64,000 nucleotides of DNA from Dinoroseobacter sp042096155 (lineage in GTDB: Bacteria > Pseudomonadota > Alphaproteobacteria > Rhodobacterales > Rhodobacteraceae): assembly GCA_042096155.1 (NCBI GenBank), contig JBELMC010000003.1:5950-69949 (forward strand). The letters are read 5' to 3'. Both the position numbers and the translations under genes were made by a program. Positions 27,890-37,133 of the stretch are shown one piece after another (position 1 is the first letter of the stretch; each line of letters begins with the position of its first letter). The notes under the pieces are model-generated. The model was not told where the DNA came from. It did not search any database and worked only from the letters and a program-made list of their open reading frames with translations.

Positions 27890-28848
27890 GATTGCTGAGC
27901 AAGGGCTTGGCGGTATTTCTCGGCATCCCAATCGAGAAGTTCTGCTTCCGCATCCGGGCCAATCGGCTCGGCGGACCAATCGGCTGGCAAACGACTGAGA
28001 AGATCGGCAAGGCACCGCAACATCGCCTTCTGGCTGGAGGTTGCGTTGGTTTTGAGCGCGACACCGGTCTTTGGCACCAGCCGCGCAGGCCATCTGTCAT
28101 CTGGATCCCGGGTTGGAACCGCAGGTCCAAGAAACACGACGTGGTCGGGATAGTATGAGCCCGCACGCGCCAAATCAAAAGCGCGCGCGTCGCCCGCAAG
28201 CCAGCTTTCATCGGCCCAGACACACCCGGTCGGCGCCTGCGTCGCGGGCAATGCCTGGTCGTGCGCGCGCGGGGCCATGGCCAGACGCTGTTCAACCGCG
28301 TCCATCAAGCGCGCCGCATCGGCCACGGTTGCAGCGCAGATGATCAATCCGTGGTTTTCAAGAACAATGACTTGCGTCTCCGGCAAGACCCGTCGAAGGA
28401 TCTGGTGGGTCAAGGCAAGTCCGGGTTTGGCATAAGGCACCCGTACAAATGGCAGATCCGCCAGCTTGCGATCCAGCTCCAAACGGCCCTCGGGACTTAC
28501 AGCGTGGACCAAGGTCGCAATCGAATGGGTATGGGCGACCACCGCCCAATCCAAGGCCGCGTGAAACGTCGTCTCGATCGAAGGGCGCAGCGTGATCGCG
28601 GGATCAAGCACTGTTGCCTGACAGCTCCCGTCGCCGGACCCGAAAGCCACGGCCTTGGCTGCATCGCGATCGACGGCGACGAAGATGGGTTTATCTTCGG
28701 CATCGGCCAATTCCGTACCAGAGGCTTTGATCCACATCACCGGACCAGCCTTGATCGAGGTGTTGCCCCCTGGCCCTTGGACCCGCAATGGATCCTGGCC
28801 CAAACGAGCAGAAAAGGCGCGAAATTCATCAGACAAAAGCGCGGTCAT
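27886..28848 (-). CDS. class II aldolase/adducin-type protein
   Basis: A 320-residue member of the class II aldolase/adducin family, longer than the usual 210-260 residues. Visible marks are VQGPGGNTSIKAG, the zinc-site HTHS at VVAHTHSIATL, and VLENHGLIICA. Class II enzymes of this fold cleave sugar phosphates or act as epimerases. Coupled by ATGA to the kinase, which could make its phosphorylated substrate. It starts three bases before the HAD gene end, all read leftward. Confidence 0.85.
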   Translation of the reverse strand: MTALLSDEFRAFSARLGQDPLRVQGPGGNTSIKAGPVMWIKASGTELADAEDKPIFVAVDRDAAKAVAFGSGDGSCQATVLDPAITLRPSIETTFHAALDWAVVAHTHSIATLVHAVSPEGRLELDRKLADLPFVRVPYAKPGLALTHQILRRVLPETQVIVLENHGLIICAATVADAARLMDAVEQRLAMAPRAHDQALPATQAPTGCVWADESWLAGDARAFDLARAGSYYPDHVVFLGPAVPTRDPDDRWPARLVPKTGVALKTNATSSQKAMLRCLADLLSRLPADWSAEPIGPDAEAELLDWDAEKYRQALAQQS

Positions 28849-28851
28849 GGC

Positions 28852-29706
28852 TTACCTCAGGGTCGCTAGGGTGAAATCTGGCAAGGGACTGGCCTTGCGG
28901 GTCGCGGCCACCGCCAAGGCTTGGTGCATATCGACACCGTCAAACTCAGCCGCGTGAATGCCGCCGCGAATAAAGGCGGTCGCCCACCCCGCAGCATGGG
29001 CACCGGCGATATCATGTTCAAGGCTGTCCCCAACCATCAGACACCGATTGGGCGCAAGCTGCAATGCCGTCTCGATCGCGCGGTAAACTGGCAAATGGGG
29101 CTTGCCATAATAAGCAACACTGCCGCCGGCGTCTGCGATTCGGTGCGCCAGCGCGCCGGGCGACATCACCAACCGGCCCCCGGCCCGAGGCGAGCTTTTG
29201 TCAGGATTAGAACAATAGACCGGCAGATTGCGCCTGAGGATTGTCGCTTGCCAGGCTGCAAGGGTCGCCTCGTCCGGTGCGGCATCCCCTTCGGCCAGAC
29301 CCATGATCAAAACGGCCTCGGCCTCCTCCAGGTGATCGACAAACGCCACAGACAAACCTTGCGCCCATCTGCGCGCATCCTCAGGATGTGCGGTGATCGC
29401 AAAGACCCGTTGGCCCGCGAAACCACCCGCCGCAACCTGTTGCCACAGCGCTTCGCCGGACGTCATGACACTGTCCCAAAGCGCGGGCGCGAAACCCTTC
29501 GCGGCAATCCGTTGAGCATTCAAAGCGGCCCGTTTGCCCGAATTCGACAGAACCGCCAACCGCATACCGGACTTTCGCAAAGCCGTGACGGCCGCCACGG
29601 CGCCGGGATAGGCCTGCGCGCCATCATGCAGCACACCCCATTGGTCAAGGATCATGGCATCAAAATCTGATGCGATCTCCAGCAGCGAGTTCAGAGCCTG
29701 TGTCAT
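28852..29706 (-). CDS. HAD-type phosphatase (TIGR01459/NagD-like)
   Basis: A 284-residue HAD-IIA hydrolase: motif I FDAMILDQWGVLHDG (the first aspartate is the nucleophile), motif II AVLSNSGKR, and the C-terminal NRCLMVGDSLEHDIAGAHAAG with the magnesium-binding aspartates. The family dephosphorylates small phospho-compounds. The ATG at 29706 is used; a GTG precedes it directly. It sits between the MBL hydrolase and the aldolase in the leftward catabolic operon, so removal of phosphate from a sugar intermediate is the likely role. Confidence 0.88.
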   Translation of the reverse strand: MTQALNSLLEIASDFDAMILDQWGVLHDGAQAYPGAVAAVTALRKSGMRLAVLSNSGKRAALNAQRIAAKGFAPALWDSVMTSGEALWQQVAAGGFAGQRVFAITAHPEDARRWAQGLSVAFVDHLEEAEAVLIMGLAEGDAAPDEATLAAWQATILRRNLPVYCSNPDKSSPRAGGRLVMSPGALAHRIADAGGSVAYYGKPHLPVYRAIETALQLAPNRCLMVGDSLEHDIAGAHAAGWATAFIRGGIHAAEFDGVDMHQALAVAATRKASPLPDFTLATLR

Positions 29707-29725
29707 CACAAAACCAGTCAGATGG

Positions 29726-30661
29726 TCAGCTTTCCGCCATATCCTTGGGATCAGACAGCCCTGCCAGATAGGTCTCGGCCTGGTCTTTGGTCAAAGCGGG
29801 TGCAGCCTTGTCGGCCATACCCGCAGGCATGTCGCCAAAATAAAACGGAAACCCTGGGATCGGTTGGCGACGCTTGCGCAGCGGCATCCCTTCATAGGGA
29901 AACACATCAGAGCGCTGATTTGCCACTGCATCGTGGCAGGGCAAAACATAATCGGCACGTTTGTCGATTTCTTCGACCGACTTCCATCCTTCATAGGAAT
30001 TCACAAATCGCGCAGGCACCCAATGGCGCCATTTCTCGGCGGGGTTTGGCTCTAGGTTGCGTTCGACAAAAATCGCATCGCCAGCAACCACGATATCGCC
30101 CATGGCGGTTGCAACGGTAACGCCCATATGGCCAACCGAATGCCCCGGCGTGTGGAACATCGTGATACCGGGAAGCACTTCGCATTCATCGGCAACCGCC
30201 TCGAACACACAGCCCGCATAGGCCGGTTCAATATCGAGGATGCCGCATTCATACGTCCGATAATATAAGGGCAGCGGGTTATAGGCCATTTCGATCTCGG
30301 CCTTCGGCGCGATATAGCGGGCATTTTTGAATTTCTTCATATTCTGCACATGATCCCAGTGCAGATGCGTGAATACAATCGCGTCAATCTCGTCAGGATG
30401 GACCCCAAGTTTTTGCTCAAGATGCTCATGCACTTCGAGACAGCCGCGTTTGTCGCATTTATGATGATATTTGGTGGCCCGCTCGGCATCGCAAAGCCCC
30501 GTATCGATCAATATTTTATGCGTGCCGGTGTCAACATAGTGGCAATAGACCGGGTTCCAGTATTTTTTGCCTGCAGGTCCTTTCCAGAAAATATAAGTTC
30601 CCAGATCAGCTTCGAGCCATCCCGTGTTAATCGGGTAGATCTTCGTTTCCTGTACGCCCAT
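29726..30661 (-). CDS. metallo-beta-lactamase-fold lactonase family protein
   Basis: A 311-residue protein with the binuclear zinc motif THLHWDH, then TPGHSVGH, VAGDAIF and LPCHDAV, as in N-acyl homoserine lactonase-type (AttM/AiiA) enzymes. Because it is within a sugar-catabolism operon, opening of a sugar or organic-acid lactone is as likely as quorum quenching. The ATG at 30661 has AAGGGA six bases upstream. It is the first structural gene of the leftward arm and has the palindrome at 30689-30702 just before it. Confidence 0.88.
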   Translation of the reverse strand: MGVQETKIYPINTGWLEADLGTYIFWKGPAGKKYWNPVYCHYVDTGTHKILIDTGLCDAERATKYHHKCDKRGCLEVHEHLEQKLGVHPDEIDAIVFTHLHWDHVQNMKKFKNARYIAPKAEIEMAYNPLPLYYRTYECGILDIEPAYAGCVFEAVADECEVLPGITMFHTPGHSVGHMGVTVATAMGDIVVAGDAIFVERNLEPNPAEKWRHWVPARFVNSYEGWKSVEEIDKRADYVLPCHDAVANQRSDVFPYEGMPLRKRRQPIPGFPFYFGDMPAGMADKAAPALTKDQAETYLAGLSDPKDMAES

Positions 30662-30688
30662 GGTCAATCCCTTCGAGTCGGTCAGCTA

Positions 30689-30702
30689 TTTTGTATACAA
30701 AA
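30689..30702. promoter_or_regulatory. putative GntR operator before the MBL gene
   Basis: Perfect 14-base palindrome TTTTGTATACAAAA, located between the GntR gene end and the MBL gene start, 28 bases upstream of its ATG. FCD-type GntR proteins often bind short AT-rich palindromes with a TGTATACA or similar core, and the same core recurs on the other arm. Confidence 0.65.
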
Positions 30703-30747
30703 ATACTGTTCCGTGCGCAGATACAAGAGAAAATTTGACCGTGGTGA

Positions 30748-31413
30748 TCAGTTTGCCGCCAAAGCCTCCATAAAACTGGCAGTCATATGAGCCCGCATCC
30801 CATCCGAGGCCGCTTTCGAATCTGCTGAAAATATGTCGGAGATCAAATCACGATGACTGGCGGCCGATTTGATCAAATCCGCCTTGCTGGCGAATTTCTT
30901 TGCCCGAAAAGGCCCCGTTCGGTGACGAAAGTCAGAGGCAATTTCCGCCATATAGGGATTACCTGTTGCCCGATAGATCGCGTCATGGAACGTTTCGTTG
31001 GCCCGTTTATATTCAACAACATCGCCTTTTTCCGCCGCCGCTTCGCACCCAGCCTGCGCAAGTTCGATTTCGGCGCGCGACAAAAGTGTCAAGCGCTGCG
31101 AGGCCACGCGAGCGCAAGCAGCTTCAATTTCATGCATGGCTTCAAAGATTTGCGCCAATTGTTCGCGGCTGTAGACCGCAACGCGCACGCCGCGCTTTTC
31201 CCCCGGCACTAGGATGCCCTGGGCCACAAGCCGCGACAGCGCTTCGCGTATTGGGGTGCGTGACACGCCGAACCGTTCGGTCAGCTTGACTTCATCCAAA
31301 CGCTCACCCGGGGCCAAAGCGCCTGCGGCAATGTCATCGCTGAGCTCGCGCACAATATGGCTGACGGTACGTCCCCGGCCCGATCGGCTGGCGGCGGATG
31401 GGTTTTGCGACAT
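30748..31413 (-). CDS. GntR-family transcriptional regulator (FCD type)
   Basis: A 221-residue regulator: N-terminal winged helix (GALAPGERLDEVKLTERFGV, SRTPIREALSRLVAQG, and a wing with GVRVAVYS), followed by an all-helical FCD effector domain with ANETFHDAIYRATGNP and ASHRDLISDIF, where histidines and aspartate bind a metal that contacts an acid ligand. AAGGA is eight bases before the ATG at 31413. Divergent from the ABC importer; the location between the two arms makes it their likely repressor, with the substrate or an intermediate as inducer. Confidence 0.92.
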   Translation of the reverse strand: MSQNPSAASRSGRGRTVSHIVRELSDDIAAGALAPGERLDEVKLTERFGVSRTPIREALSRLVAQGILVPGEKRGVRVAVYSREQLAQIFEAMHEIEAACARVASQRLTLLSRAEIELAQAGCEAAAEKGDVVEYKRANETFHDAIYRATGNPYMAEIASDFRHRTGPFRAKKFASKADLIKSAASHRDLISDIFSADSKAASDGMRAHMTASFMEALAAN

Positions 31414-31497
31414 CTCTTGATCCTTTTCTGGCAAAGCCTCTCACTGGGTTATACAAAAAAAGCCAACCGAATGCAATTTTGCATATTTACATTCAAA

Positions 31498-31511
31498 TTT
31501 GTATACACAAT
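31498..31511. promoter_or_regulatory. putative GntR operator before the ABC operon
   Basis: TTTGTATACACAAT: the eight-base core TGTATACA (31500-31507) is identical to the site before the MBL gene. It lies 30-40 bases upstream of the ABC ATPase ATG. A half-site-like GTTATACAAA occurs near 31449, closer to the GntR start, so the regulator may control itself too. Confidence 0.6.
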
Positions 31512-31538
31512 GCTAGTGAGAGCGATTAAGAGGGAATC

Positions 31539-32627
31539 ATGCCAACCATCCGTTTGGACAATCTGGTCAAGCGCTACGGCGCCGTGGAGGTCTTGCACGG
31601 CATTGATCTTGAGATGCGCGAAAACGAATTCACGGTTCTCGTCGGACCATCAGGCTGTGGCAAATCCACAACCCTTCGCATGCTTGCAGGCCTGGAAAGC
31701 GTCAGTGACGGCGAAATTTACTTCGACGACCGTCCTGTCAGTGCGCTTGAGCCAAAGGCGCGCGACATCGCGATGGTCTTTCAAGATTATGCGCTTTACC
31801 CGCACATGAATGTGGCAGCCAACATGTCATTCGCCTTACGCCTGGAAAAACGGCCCAAAAGCGAGATTGACCAAAAGGTGCGCGAAGTGGCCGCCATGTT
31901 GGGCCTATCGGATTATCTGACCCGTAAGCCGGGCGAGCTTTCGGGTGGTCAGCGCCAGCGCGTGGCCATGGGCCGTGCCCTGACACGTGACGCCGCAACA
32001 TTTCTGTTCGACGAGCCATTGTCGAACTTGGACGCCAAACTGCGCGGACAGATGCGGGCCGAGCTGGCGCTCATGCGGCAGCAAGTGCACAAAAACATGA
32101 TCTATGTCACCCATGATCAGATCGAAGCCATGACGCTGGCCGACCGCATCGTTGTGATGCATGGGGGCCATATTCAGCAGCAAGGCACACCTGAAGAGCT
32201 GTTCAAAAACCCTGCCAATAAATTTGTGGCTGGGTTTTTGGGCATGCCCCCGATGAACTTCATGGCAGCGGACCTGGTCGACAGAGGCGGTGTCATTTTC
32301 GCCGATGGGGCTGGCTTTTCCGTCAAACTGCAAGACGCCAAAGCACACGCCGCACGTCAAGCGGGTCACAAGACCGTCGTGGTCGGCATGCGGCCCTCGG
32401 ATCTTGTGTATGCGCCTCAGGCAGCCGCGGATGAGAGCCTCGATCTGAAGGTGATCGTGTCGGAATATATTGGTGCGCAATCGGTTTTGATTTGTGGCTG
32501 CGGTGAGGCGAAGGTCACGGTCGAATTGAAATCGGAGACCCCGATCGCACTGGGCGAAACACTGCGTTTTCAGATCCACGCTGAAAATATTCATCTTTTT
32601 GATAACACTACCGAAAAGGCGCTTTAG
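31539..32627 (+). CDS. sugar ABC importer, ATP-binding subunit (MalK/UgpC type)
   Basis: A 362-residue ATPase with Walker A GPSGCGKST, Q-loop FQDYALYPHM, signature LSGGQRQRVAMGRAL, Walker B FLFDEPLSNLDAKLR and the H-loop THDQIEAM, followed by the C-terminal TOBE-type regulatory domain typical of MalK and UgpC. First gene of a complete importer; the substrate-binding protein starts 28 bases after its stop. Confidence 0.95.
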   Translation: MPTIRLDNLVKRYGAVEVLHGIDLEMRENEFTVLVGPSGCGKSTTLRMLAGLESVSDGEIYFDDRPVSALEPKARDIAMVFQDYALYPHMNVAANMSFALRLEKRPKSEIDQKVREVAAMLGLSDYLTRKPGELSGGQRQRVAMGRALTRDAATFLFDEPLSNLDAKLRGQMRAELALMRQQVHKNMIYVTHDQIEAMTLADRIVVMHGGHIQQQGTPEELFKNPANKFVAGFLGMPPMNFMAADLVDRGGVIFADGAGFSVKLQDAKAHAARQAGHKTVVVGMRPSDLVYAPQAAADESLDLKVIVSEYIGAQSVLICGCGEAKVTVELKSETPIALGETLRFQIHAENIHLFDNTTEKAL

Positions 32628-32655
32628 GGGCGCTGTCAGCAATTGGGAGGGACTC

Positions 32656-33987
32656 ATGCTGAAATCAATAATTGGAACAACTCTTGCTGCGACAAGTGCT
32701 TTGGCACTGGCCGCTGGGAGCGCATTTGCGAACCCATATGAGGATTACGCTGGAACCACGCTGATCGTGAATTTCCCAGCGCATCCTCATTATGACGCCG
32801 TCATGCGGATCTTGCCTGAGTTCACAGCCGAAACCGGCATCGAGGTCGAGGTGGATCAGCTGCCCTATTTGAAAATGCGCGAGCGGCAGACCTTGGAATT
32901 GGCGCAAGAGGAAGGCGAATATGACCTGATCGCTTATGTTGTGTTCTCAAAGGCCGATTACGTCTATGCGGATCAGCTCGAGAACCTGGCCAAATACTTT
33001 ATGAATCCTCGCCTGGCCAATCCGGCCTATGACGCCACCGATCTGATCGACGGATATGTGTACAACATTGGGTTTGCCGGTGGAGAACGTGGATATCTTG
33101 AAGGAAAAACCGGGTCGCTCTTTGGTATCCCATACGGATCTGAGACCTCAATCTTGGGCTACCGCAAAGACATCTTCGAAAAGCACGGCCTTGACGTGCC
33201 TGAAACATACCAAGAGATGTTGAGCCTGGCCTGCCAGATCCCCGAGCTTGAGCCCGGCATGGGTGGCCTGTCCTCGCGGGCCGCGTCTGGTCACCATGCC
33301 GCTCACGCGTTCTTGTTGCACCTCAACCCCCTTGGCGGTGATATTTTCGACGAAAACTGGCAGCCTGTGATGAACAACGCCGCTGGTGTTGCTGCGGCAG
33401 AGGCGCTCAAGCAGATCGTGGATTGCGGCCCCGAAGGCGCAACGACCTTCGGCTTCGGTGAGGCGCTGGGATCCTTCCTGAACGGCGATACGGCGATGTT
33501 CCTCGACACCACCGTTGTGGCCGGTCAGATCGACGATCCCAATCGCAGCCAGGTTGTTGGCAAGGTCGGTTGGGCCCTTCACCCAATGGGCACAGAGCGC
33601 GCGAGCCAAACCGGTGGTTTTGGCATCGGGATCCCGGCCAACGCCGAGAACAAAGAAGCCGCATTCTTATTGATGCAGTGGCTGACCTCGAAAGAGGGCG
33701 ACAAGTTGGTCGCGCTGGCAGGCGGCAACCCATCGCGGTTCTCGACCCACGCAGACGCAGATGTAAATGCAGCCTTCCCGCATATGGCGACTTTTGGTGA
33801 GGCGCTTCAGCATGCCGACCCTGACTGGCGTCCAATCATCCCGACATGGGGCAAAATCAATGCGGATCTGGGCACCACCCTGAGCCAGGTTTTGACCGAG
33901 GATCTGGACATTCAAGAAGCTCTGGACGGTGTCGCGGCGCGTGCCAGGGTGACAATGGAAGAGGCAGGCTACTATACATGGCAGTAA
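32656..33987 (+). CDS. sugar ABC importer, substrate-binding protein
   Basis: A 443-residue family 1 extracellular solute-binding protein. It has a signal peptide of about 25 residues (ALALAAGSAFA before the cut), then VNFPAHPHYDAVM and the lobe with GIPYGSETSILGYRKDIFEK. Length and helical ending are usual for oligosaccharide, polyol or glycerol-phosphate type binders. GGGAGG lies six bases before the ATG. The ligand cannot be read from the sequence; the kinase and aldolases suggest a sugar or sugar acid. Confidence 0.93.
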   Translation: MLKSIIGTTLAATSALALAAGSAFANPYEDYAGTTLIVNFPAHPHYDAVMRILPEFTAETGIEVEVDQLPYLKMRERQTLELAQEEGEYDLIAYVVFSKADYVYADQLENLAKYFMNPRLANPAYDATDLIDGYVYNIGFAGGERGYLEGKTGSLFGIPYGSETSILGYRKDIFEKHGLDVPETYQEMLSLACQIPELEPGMGGLSSRAASGHHAAHAFLLHLNPLGGDIFDENWQPVMNNAAGVAAAEALKQIVDCGPEGATTFGFGEALGSFLNGDTAMFLDTTVVAGQIDDPNRSQVVGKVGWALHPMGTERASQTGGFGIGIPANAENKEAAFLLMQWLTSKEGDKLVALAGGNPSRFSTHADADVNAAFPHMATFGEALQHADPDWRPIIPTWGKINADLGTTLSQVLTEDLDIQEALDGVAARARVTMEEAGYYTWQ

Positions 33988-34099
33988 GCCACGGCCTGGT
34001 TTAATCCATCCAAACGTTTTGCGGCCCCGCGATCTGACGCCGGGGCCGCATATTCGAACACCGTACGAGACGAAACCAAGCAAGACAGGGGATGCGCGC

Positions 34100-35011
34100 G
34101 TGAAGGGTCAAATGCTCAACCGTCTGACGCCTTACATGTTCATCGCCCCTGCGGGCGTGATCATGTTGATCGCACTGATCTACCCGCTGGGCTATATGAT
34201 CTATGGCTCGTTGCTGGATTGGGACCCAAGCCAGAGTGTCGGCGAAGCCGAGTTCATCGGGCTGAAAAATTACGTCGATCTGTTTCATGATCCCGCTTTC
34301 CGCGAAAGCCTGGCTGTCACGTTGACCTTTGCCTTTTTCGTGGTCGGGGCCGAGATGATCATCGGGGTCGGCCTTGCATTGTTGCTGGATCGTAACATCC
34401 GCGGCATGTCGGTGCTGCGCACTTTGTTCATTTTGCCGATGATGATTGCGCCCGTCGTCGTTGGATTGATGTGGCGCTATATGTACCATCCAAGCGTCGG
34501 TACCATCAACCGCACATTGGACGCGATCGGCCTTCCCAAAGTGGACTGGCTGGGTCAAAACGCGCTCTTGTCGGTCATTATCGCCGATGTCTGGCAATGG
34601 ACACCGTTTATTTTCATTCTCTCGCTTGCCGCGCTTCAATCTCTGCCCCATTCCGTGATCGAGGCCTCACGGATCGATGGTGCGACCCCTTTGCAGCAAA
34701 TTTGGTTTATCAAGTTGCCAATGATGATGCCGATCCTGATTGTCACCGCGCTGCTGCGTCTGATCGACGCCTTTAAGGTGCTTGAAGTTATTTTGGTCAT
34801 GACCGAGGGCGGCCCGGGCCTATCGACGGAAATCGTCGCCTTGCGCATCTCGCGAACCGCCACCGAGTTCCGAGAACTGGGGACCGCGGCGGCCATGTCG
34901 AATTATCTGCTGATCTTGCTTATGCTTCTGACCCTGGCGATGTTTGCGTTCACACGCTGGCAAGAGCGCCGGGCAGAGAAACTCGCTGCCGCAATCCAGG
35001 AAGAAGAATAG
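34100..35011 (+). CDS. sugar ABC importer, permease 1 (MalF type)
   Basis: A 303-residue permease with six membrane helices and the EAA loop SVIEASRIDGATPLQQIWF. The GTG at 34100 has AGGGG eight bases before it; an ATG at 34112 would be 4 residues shorter. It follows the binding protein by 112 bases and is followed by permease 2 after four bases. Confidence 0.92.
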   Translation: MKGQMLNRLTPYMFIAPAGVIMLIALIYPLGYMIYGSLLDWDPSQSVGEAEFIGLKNYVDLFHDPAFRESLAVTLTFAFFVVGAEMIIGVGLALLLDRNIRGMSVLRTLFILPMMIAPVVVGLMWRYMYHPSVGTINRTLDAIGLPKVDWLGQNALLSVIIADVWQWTPFIFILSLAALQSLPHSVIEASRIDGATPLQQIWFIKLPMMMPILIVTALLRLIDAFKVLEVILVMTEGGPGLSTEIVALRISRTATEFRELGTAAAMSNYLLILLMLLTLAMFAFTRWQERRAEKLAAAIQEEE

Positions 35012-35015
35012 CGCC

Positions 35016-35954
35016 ATGGCCTCCTCAAATTATGACAAGCAACATCCTGGATTCTACGCCCTTCTGATCGCCCTGATACTGATGTCGGTCGGACCAATTG
35101 CCTTGATGTTCGTCAACAGCTTCAAGCTGGATGTCGATATCATCTCGGGCGCGACCGGGCTGATCTTTATGCCCACGATCCAGAATTATGAAACCGCGCT
35201 GTGCGATGTGTTGTGGTACGAGCCCGACCACCTTGATTACTGTTCGCTGAAATTCGGCGGTGCGTTCATCAACTCGTTGATCATCGCCTTGATTGCGACG
35301 GCACTGACTTTGGTCATTGGCTGCATGGCAGCCTATGCGCTGGTGCGGTTTCAATTCATGGGGCGCGACACCGTGTCATTGACCACTTTGATGGTGCGAA
35401 TGGTGCCGCCAGCGGTTTTGTTGGTGCCTGTATTTGGGCTCTGGAACAACGAATTTTGTCTCGATCGCGACGGTCTGATTGGTGGCGCGATCCGCGAAGC
35501 TTTTGGCGGTCGCGGCGATGTTTGCCTGGCTGGTACCCATTCAGGGATCATTTTGATTTATGTGGCGATGAACCTGCCCTTTGTGATCTGGATTTTGCAG
35601 AGCTTCATCAGCCAGGTGCCGCGTTCGCTGGAAGAGGCTGCCCGTGTCGACGGGGCCGGGCCGTTTCAGGTGTTTTTCAAAATCGTGCTGCCACTGATCA
35701 AACCAGGTCTTGCAGCAGCAGCGATCTTTACCTTCCGGATCGCGTGGAACGAATATCTGCTGGCCTCCGCCCTGTCTGACCGCGACACAAAGACCGTTCC
35801 GATCCTGATCGTCAATAATATGAGCGAGTTTAACGTCGAATGGGGTGTGATCATGGCAACTGGCATGCTGCTCGCAATTCCACCGATCATCTTCACCCTG
35901 TTCGCGTCGCGCCAAATCATCACCGGAATGACGGCGGGTGCCGTAAAGGGTTAA
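35016..35954 (+). CDS. sugar ABC importer, permease 2 (MalG type)
   Basis: A 312-residue permease with six membrane helices and the EAA loop EEAARVDGAGPFQVFF. Two periplasmic loops are longer than usual and each carries a pair of cysteines: in the first loop ALCDVLW and HLDYCSL, and in the second NEFCLDR and GDVCLAG. These could form disulfides. It begins four bases after permease 1. Confidence 0.92.
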   Translation: MASSNYDKQHPGFYALLIALILMSVGPIALMFVNSFKLDVDIISGATGLIFMPTIQNYETALCDVLWYEPDHLDYCSLKFGGAFINSLIIALIATALTLVIGCMAAYALVRFQFMGRDTVSLTTLMVRMVPPAVLLVPVFGLWNNEFCLDRDGLIGGAIREAFGGRGDVCLAGTHSGIILIYVAMNLPFVIWILQSFISQVPRSLEEAARVDGAGPFQVFFKIVLPLIKPGLAAAAIFTFRIAWNEYLLASALSDRDTKTVPILIVNNMSEFNVEWGVIMATGMLLAIPPIIFTLFASRQIITGMTAGAVKG

Positions 35955-35957
35955 ACG

Positions 35958-37133
35958 ATGACATCGACTTCCCGGCCGTCACTGCTGTTGCTGGCGACGA
36001 TGGCGACAAAGGCAGATGAGGTCGCCTTTTTTGCCGAACGGCTCTGCGCGCATGGAATCGAGGTCGAGACGCTGGATATCTCATTGCAATCTGGCGGCGT
36101 TGTCTTGGGTGGGTCAGACAAGGTCACGGCCATTGAACAGGCGGCAGAGCAAGCCATGCGCAATATCGCCCAGCATCTGGATGCCGGGATAAACGCGGTC
36201 GCGGGCATTGGCGGTGGCACCGGCGGCGAGATTATTTTGCGCGCTTTCAGAGCCTTGCCCCCGACTTTCCCAAAACTTTTGGTCACCACCCTCGCCTTTG
36301 ATCCGCGCGCGGCGACGGCGGACAATTCGATCGTGTTGGTTCCGGCGCTGTCGGACATCTGCGGACTGAACCCAACCTTGCGCGACATCTTTGAAAATAC
36401 CGCCGCTATGGCCGCGGGCTTGTGTCTGACACACCGACATGTGGCCCGCCCTAATCAGCAAAAATCGGTTGCGGTCACCTCACTGGGGGTGACAGAGCAT
36501 GCCGTACTTCCCGTGTGTCGGCATCTGCAAGCCCAGGGCCATGAAACAACCGTATTTCATGCCAATGGCTATGGCGGAGCAGCATTTGCGCGATTTGCCG
36601 CGCGCGGTGCTTTTCAGGCCATGCTGGACATAACACCCCACGAAATGACCCGTCTCGAGGTGGCGGGCGCATGTGTTGACATGCCGTCTCGGTTCACGGT
36701 CGCCCCTGATTTGCCGCGGATTGTGCTGCCCGGGGCGCTCAACTTTGTCGGCTTGGGCGAGATCGGGCTTTTGCCCAAGGGCTTTGTTGACCGCCCCCAC
36801 TATGCGCATACGGGCTTTTTTACCCATGCCAAATTGACGTCAGATGAAATGGTGCGAGTCGCAACCCGATTGGCCGAAGCCCTTAACAGCTGCACAGGAC
36901 CGCGCCAGATGATTGTGCCGATGGGCGGATTTTCCAGCCAGGACAAGCCCGGAGGGCTGATCGAAGATCCGGGGTTGCGCGCTGTCTTCCTTGAGACGAT
37001 CCGCCCGCTGCTGGCGTCCGACATTGGTCTGAGCGTGCTGCCCCATCATCTTTTTGCCCCCGAAGTCACGACGGAAATCATGCGTTGTTTCGAACACTTC
37101 AATATTCAACCCCAGGACGCCCAACATGTTTGA
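35958..37133 (+). CDS. Tm-1-like ATP-binding domain protein (UPF0261)
   Basis: A 391-residue protein resembling the N-terminal domain of tomato Tm-1, with LLLATMATKADEVAFFAE, a glycine-rich GIGGGTGGEII, TTLAFDPRA, and the second half with GVTEHAV and PMGGFSSQDKPGG. In bacteria and fungi these proteins are mainly metabolic and of poorly known function. It starts three bases after permease 2 and its end overlaps the next aldolase by eight bases, so it belongs to the catabolic operon. Confidence 0.88.
   Translation: MTSTSRPSLLLLATMATKADEVAFFAERLCAHGIEVETLDISLQSGGVVLGGSDKVTAIEQAAEQAMRNIAQHLDAGINAVAGIGGGTGGEIILRAFRALPPTFPKLLVTTLAFDPRAATADNSIVLVPALSDICGLNPTLRDIFENTAAMAAGLCLTHRHVARPNQQKSVAVTSLGVTEHAVLPVCRHLQAQGHETTVFHANGYGGAAFARFAARGAFQAMLDITPHEMTRLEVAGACVDMPSRFTVAPDLPRIVLPGALNFVGLGEIGLLPKGFVDRPHYAHTGFFTHAKLTSDEMVRVATRLAEALNSCTGPRQMIVPMGGFSSQDKPGGLIEDPGLRAVFLETIRPLLASDIGLSVLPHHLFAPEVTTEIMRCFEHFNIQPQDAQHV

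Noticed and set aside
29726..30661. MBL protein as a dedicated quorum-quenching enzyme
   Set aside because: The motif fits AHL lactonases, but the operon context favours a metabolic lactone; no luxI or luxR gene is in the window.
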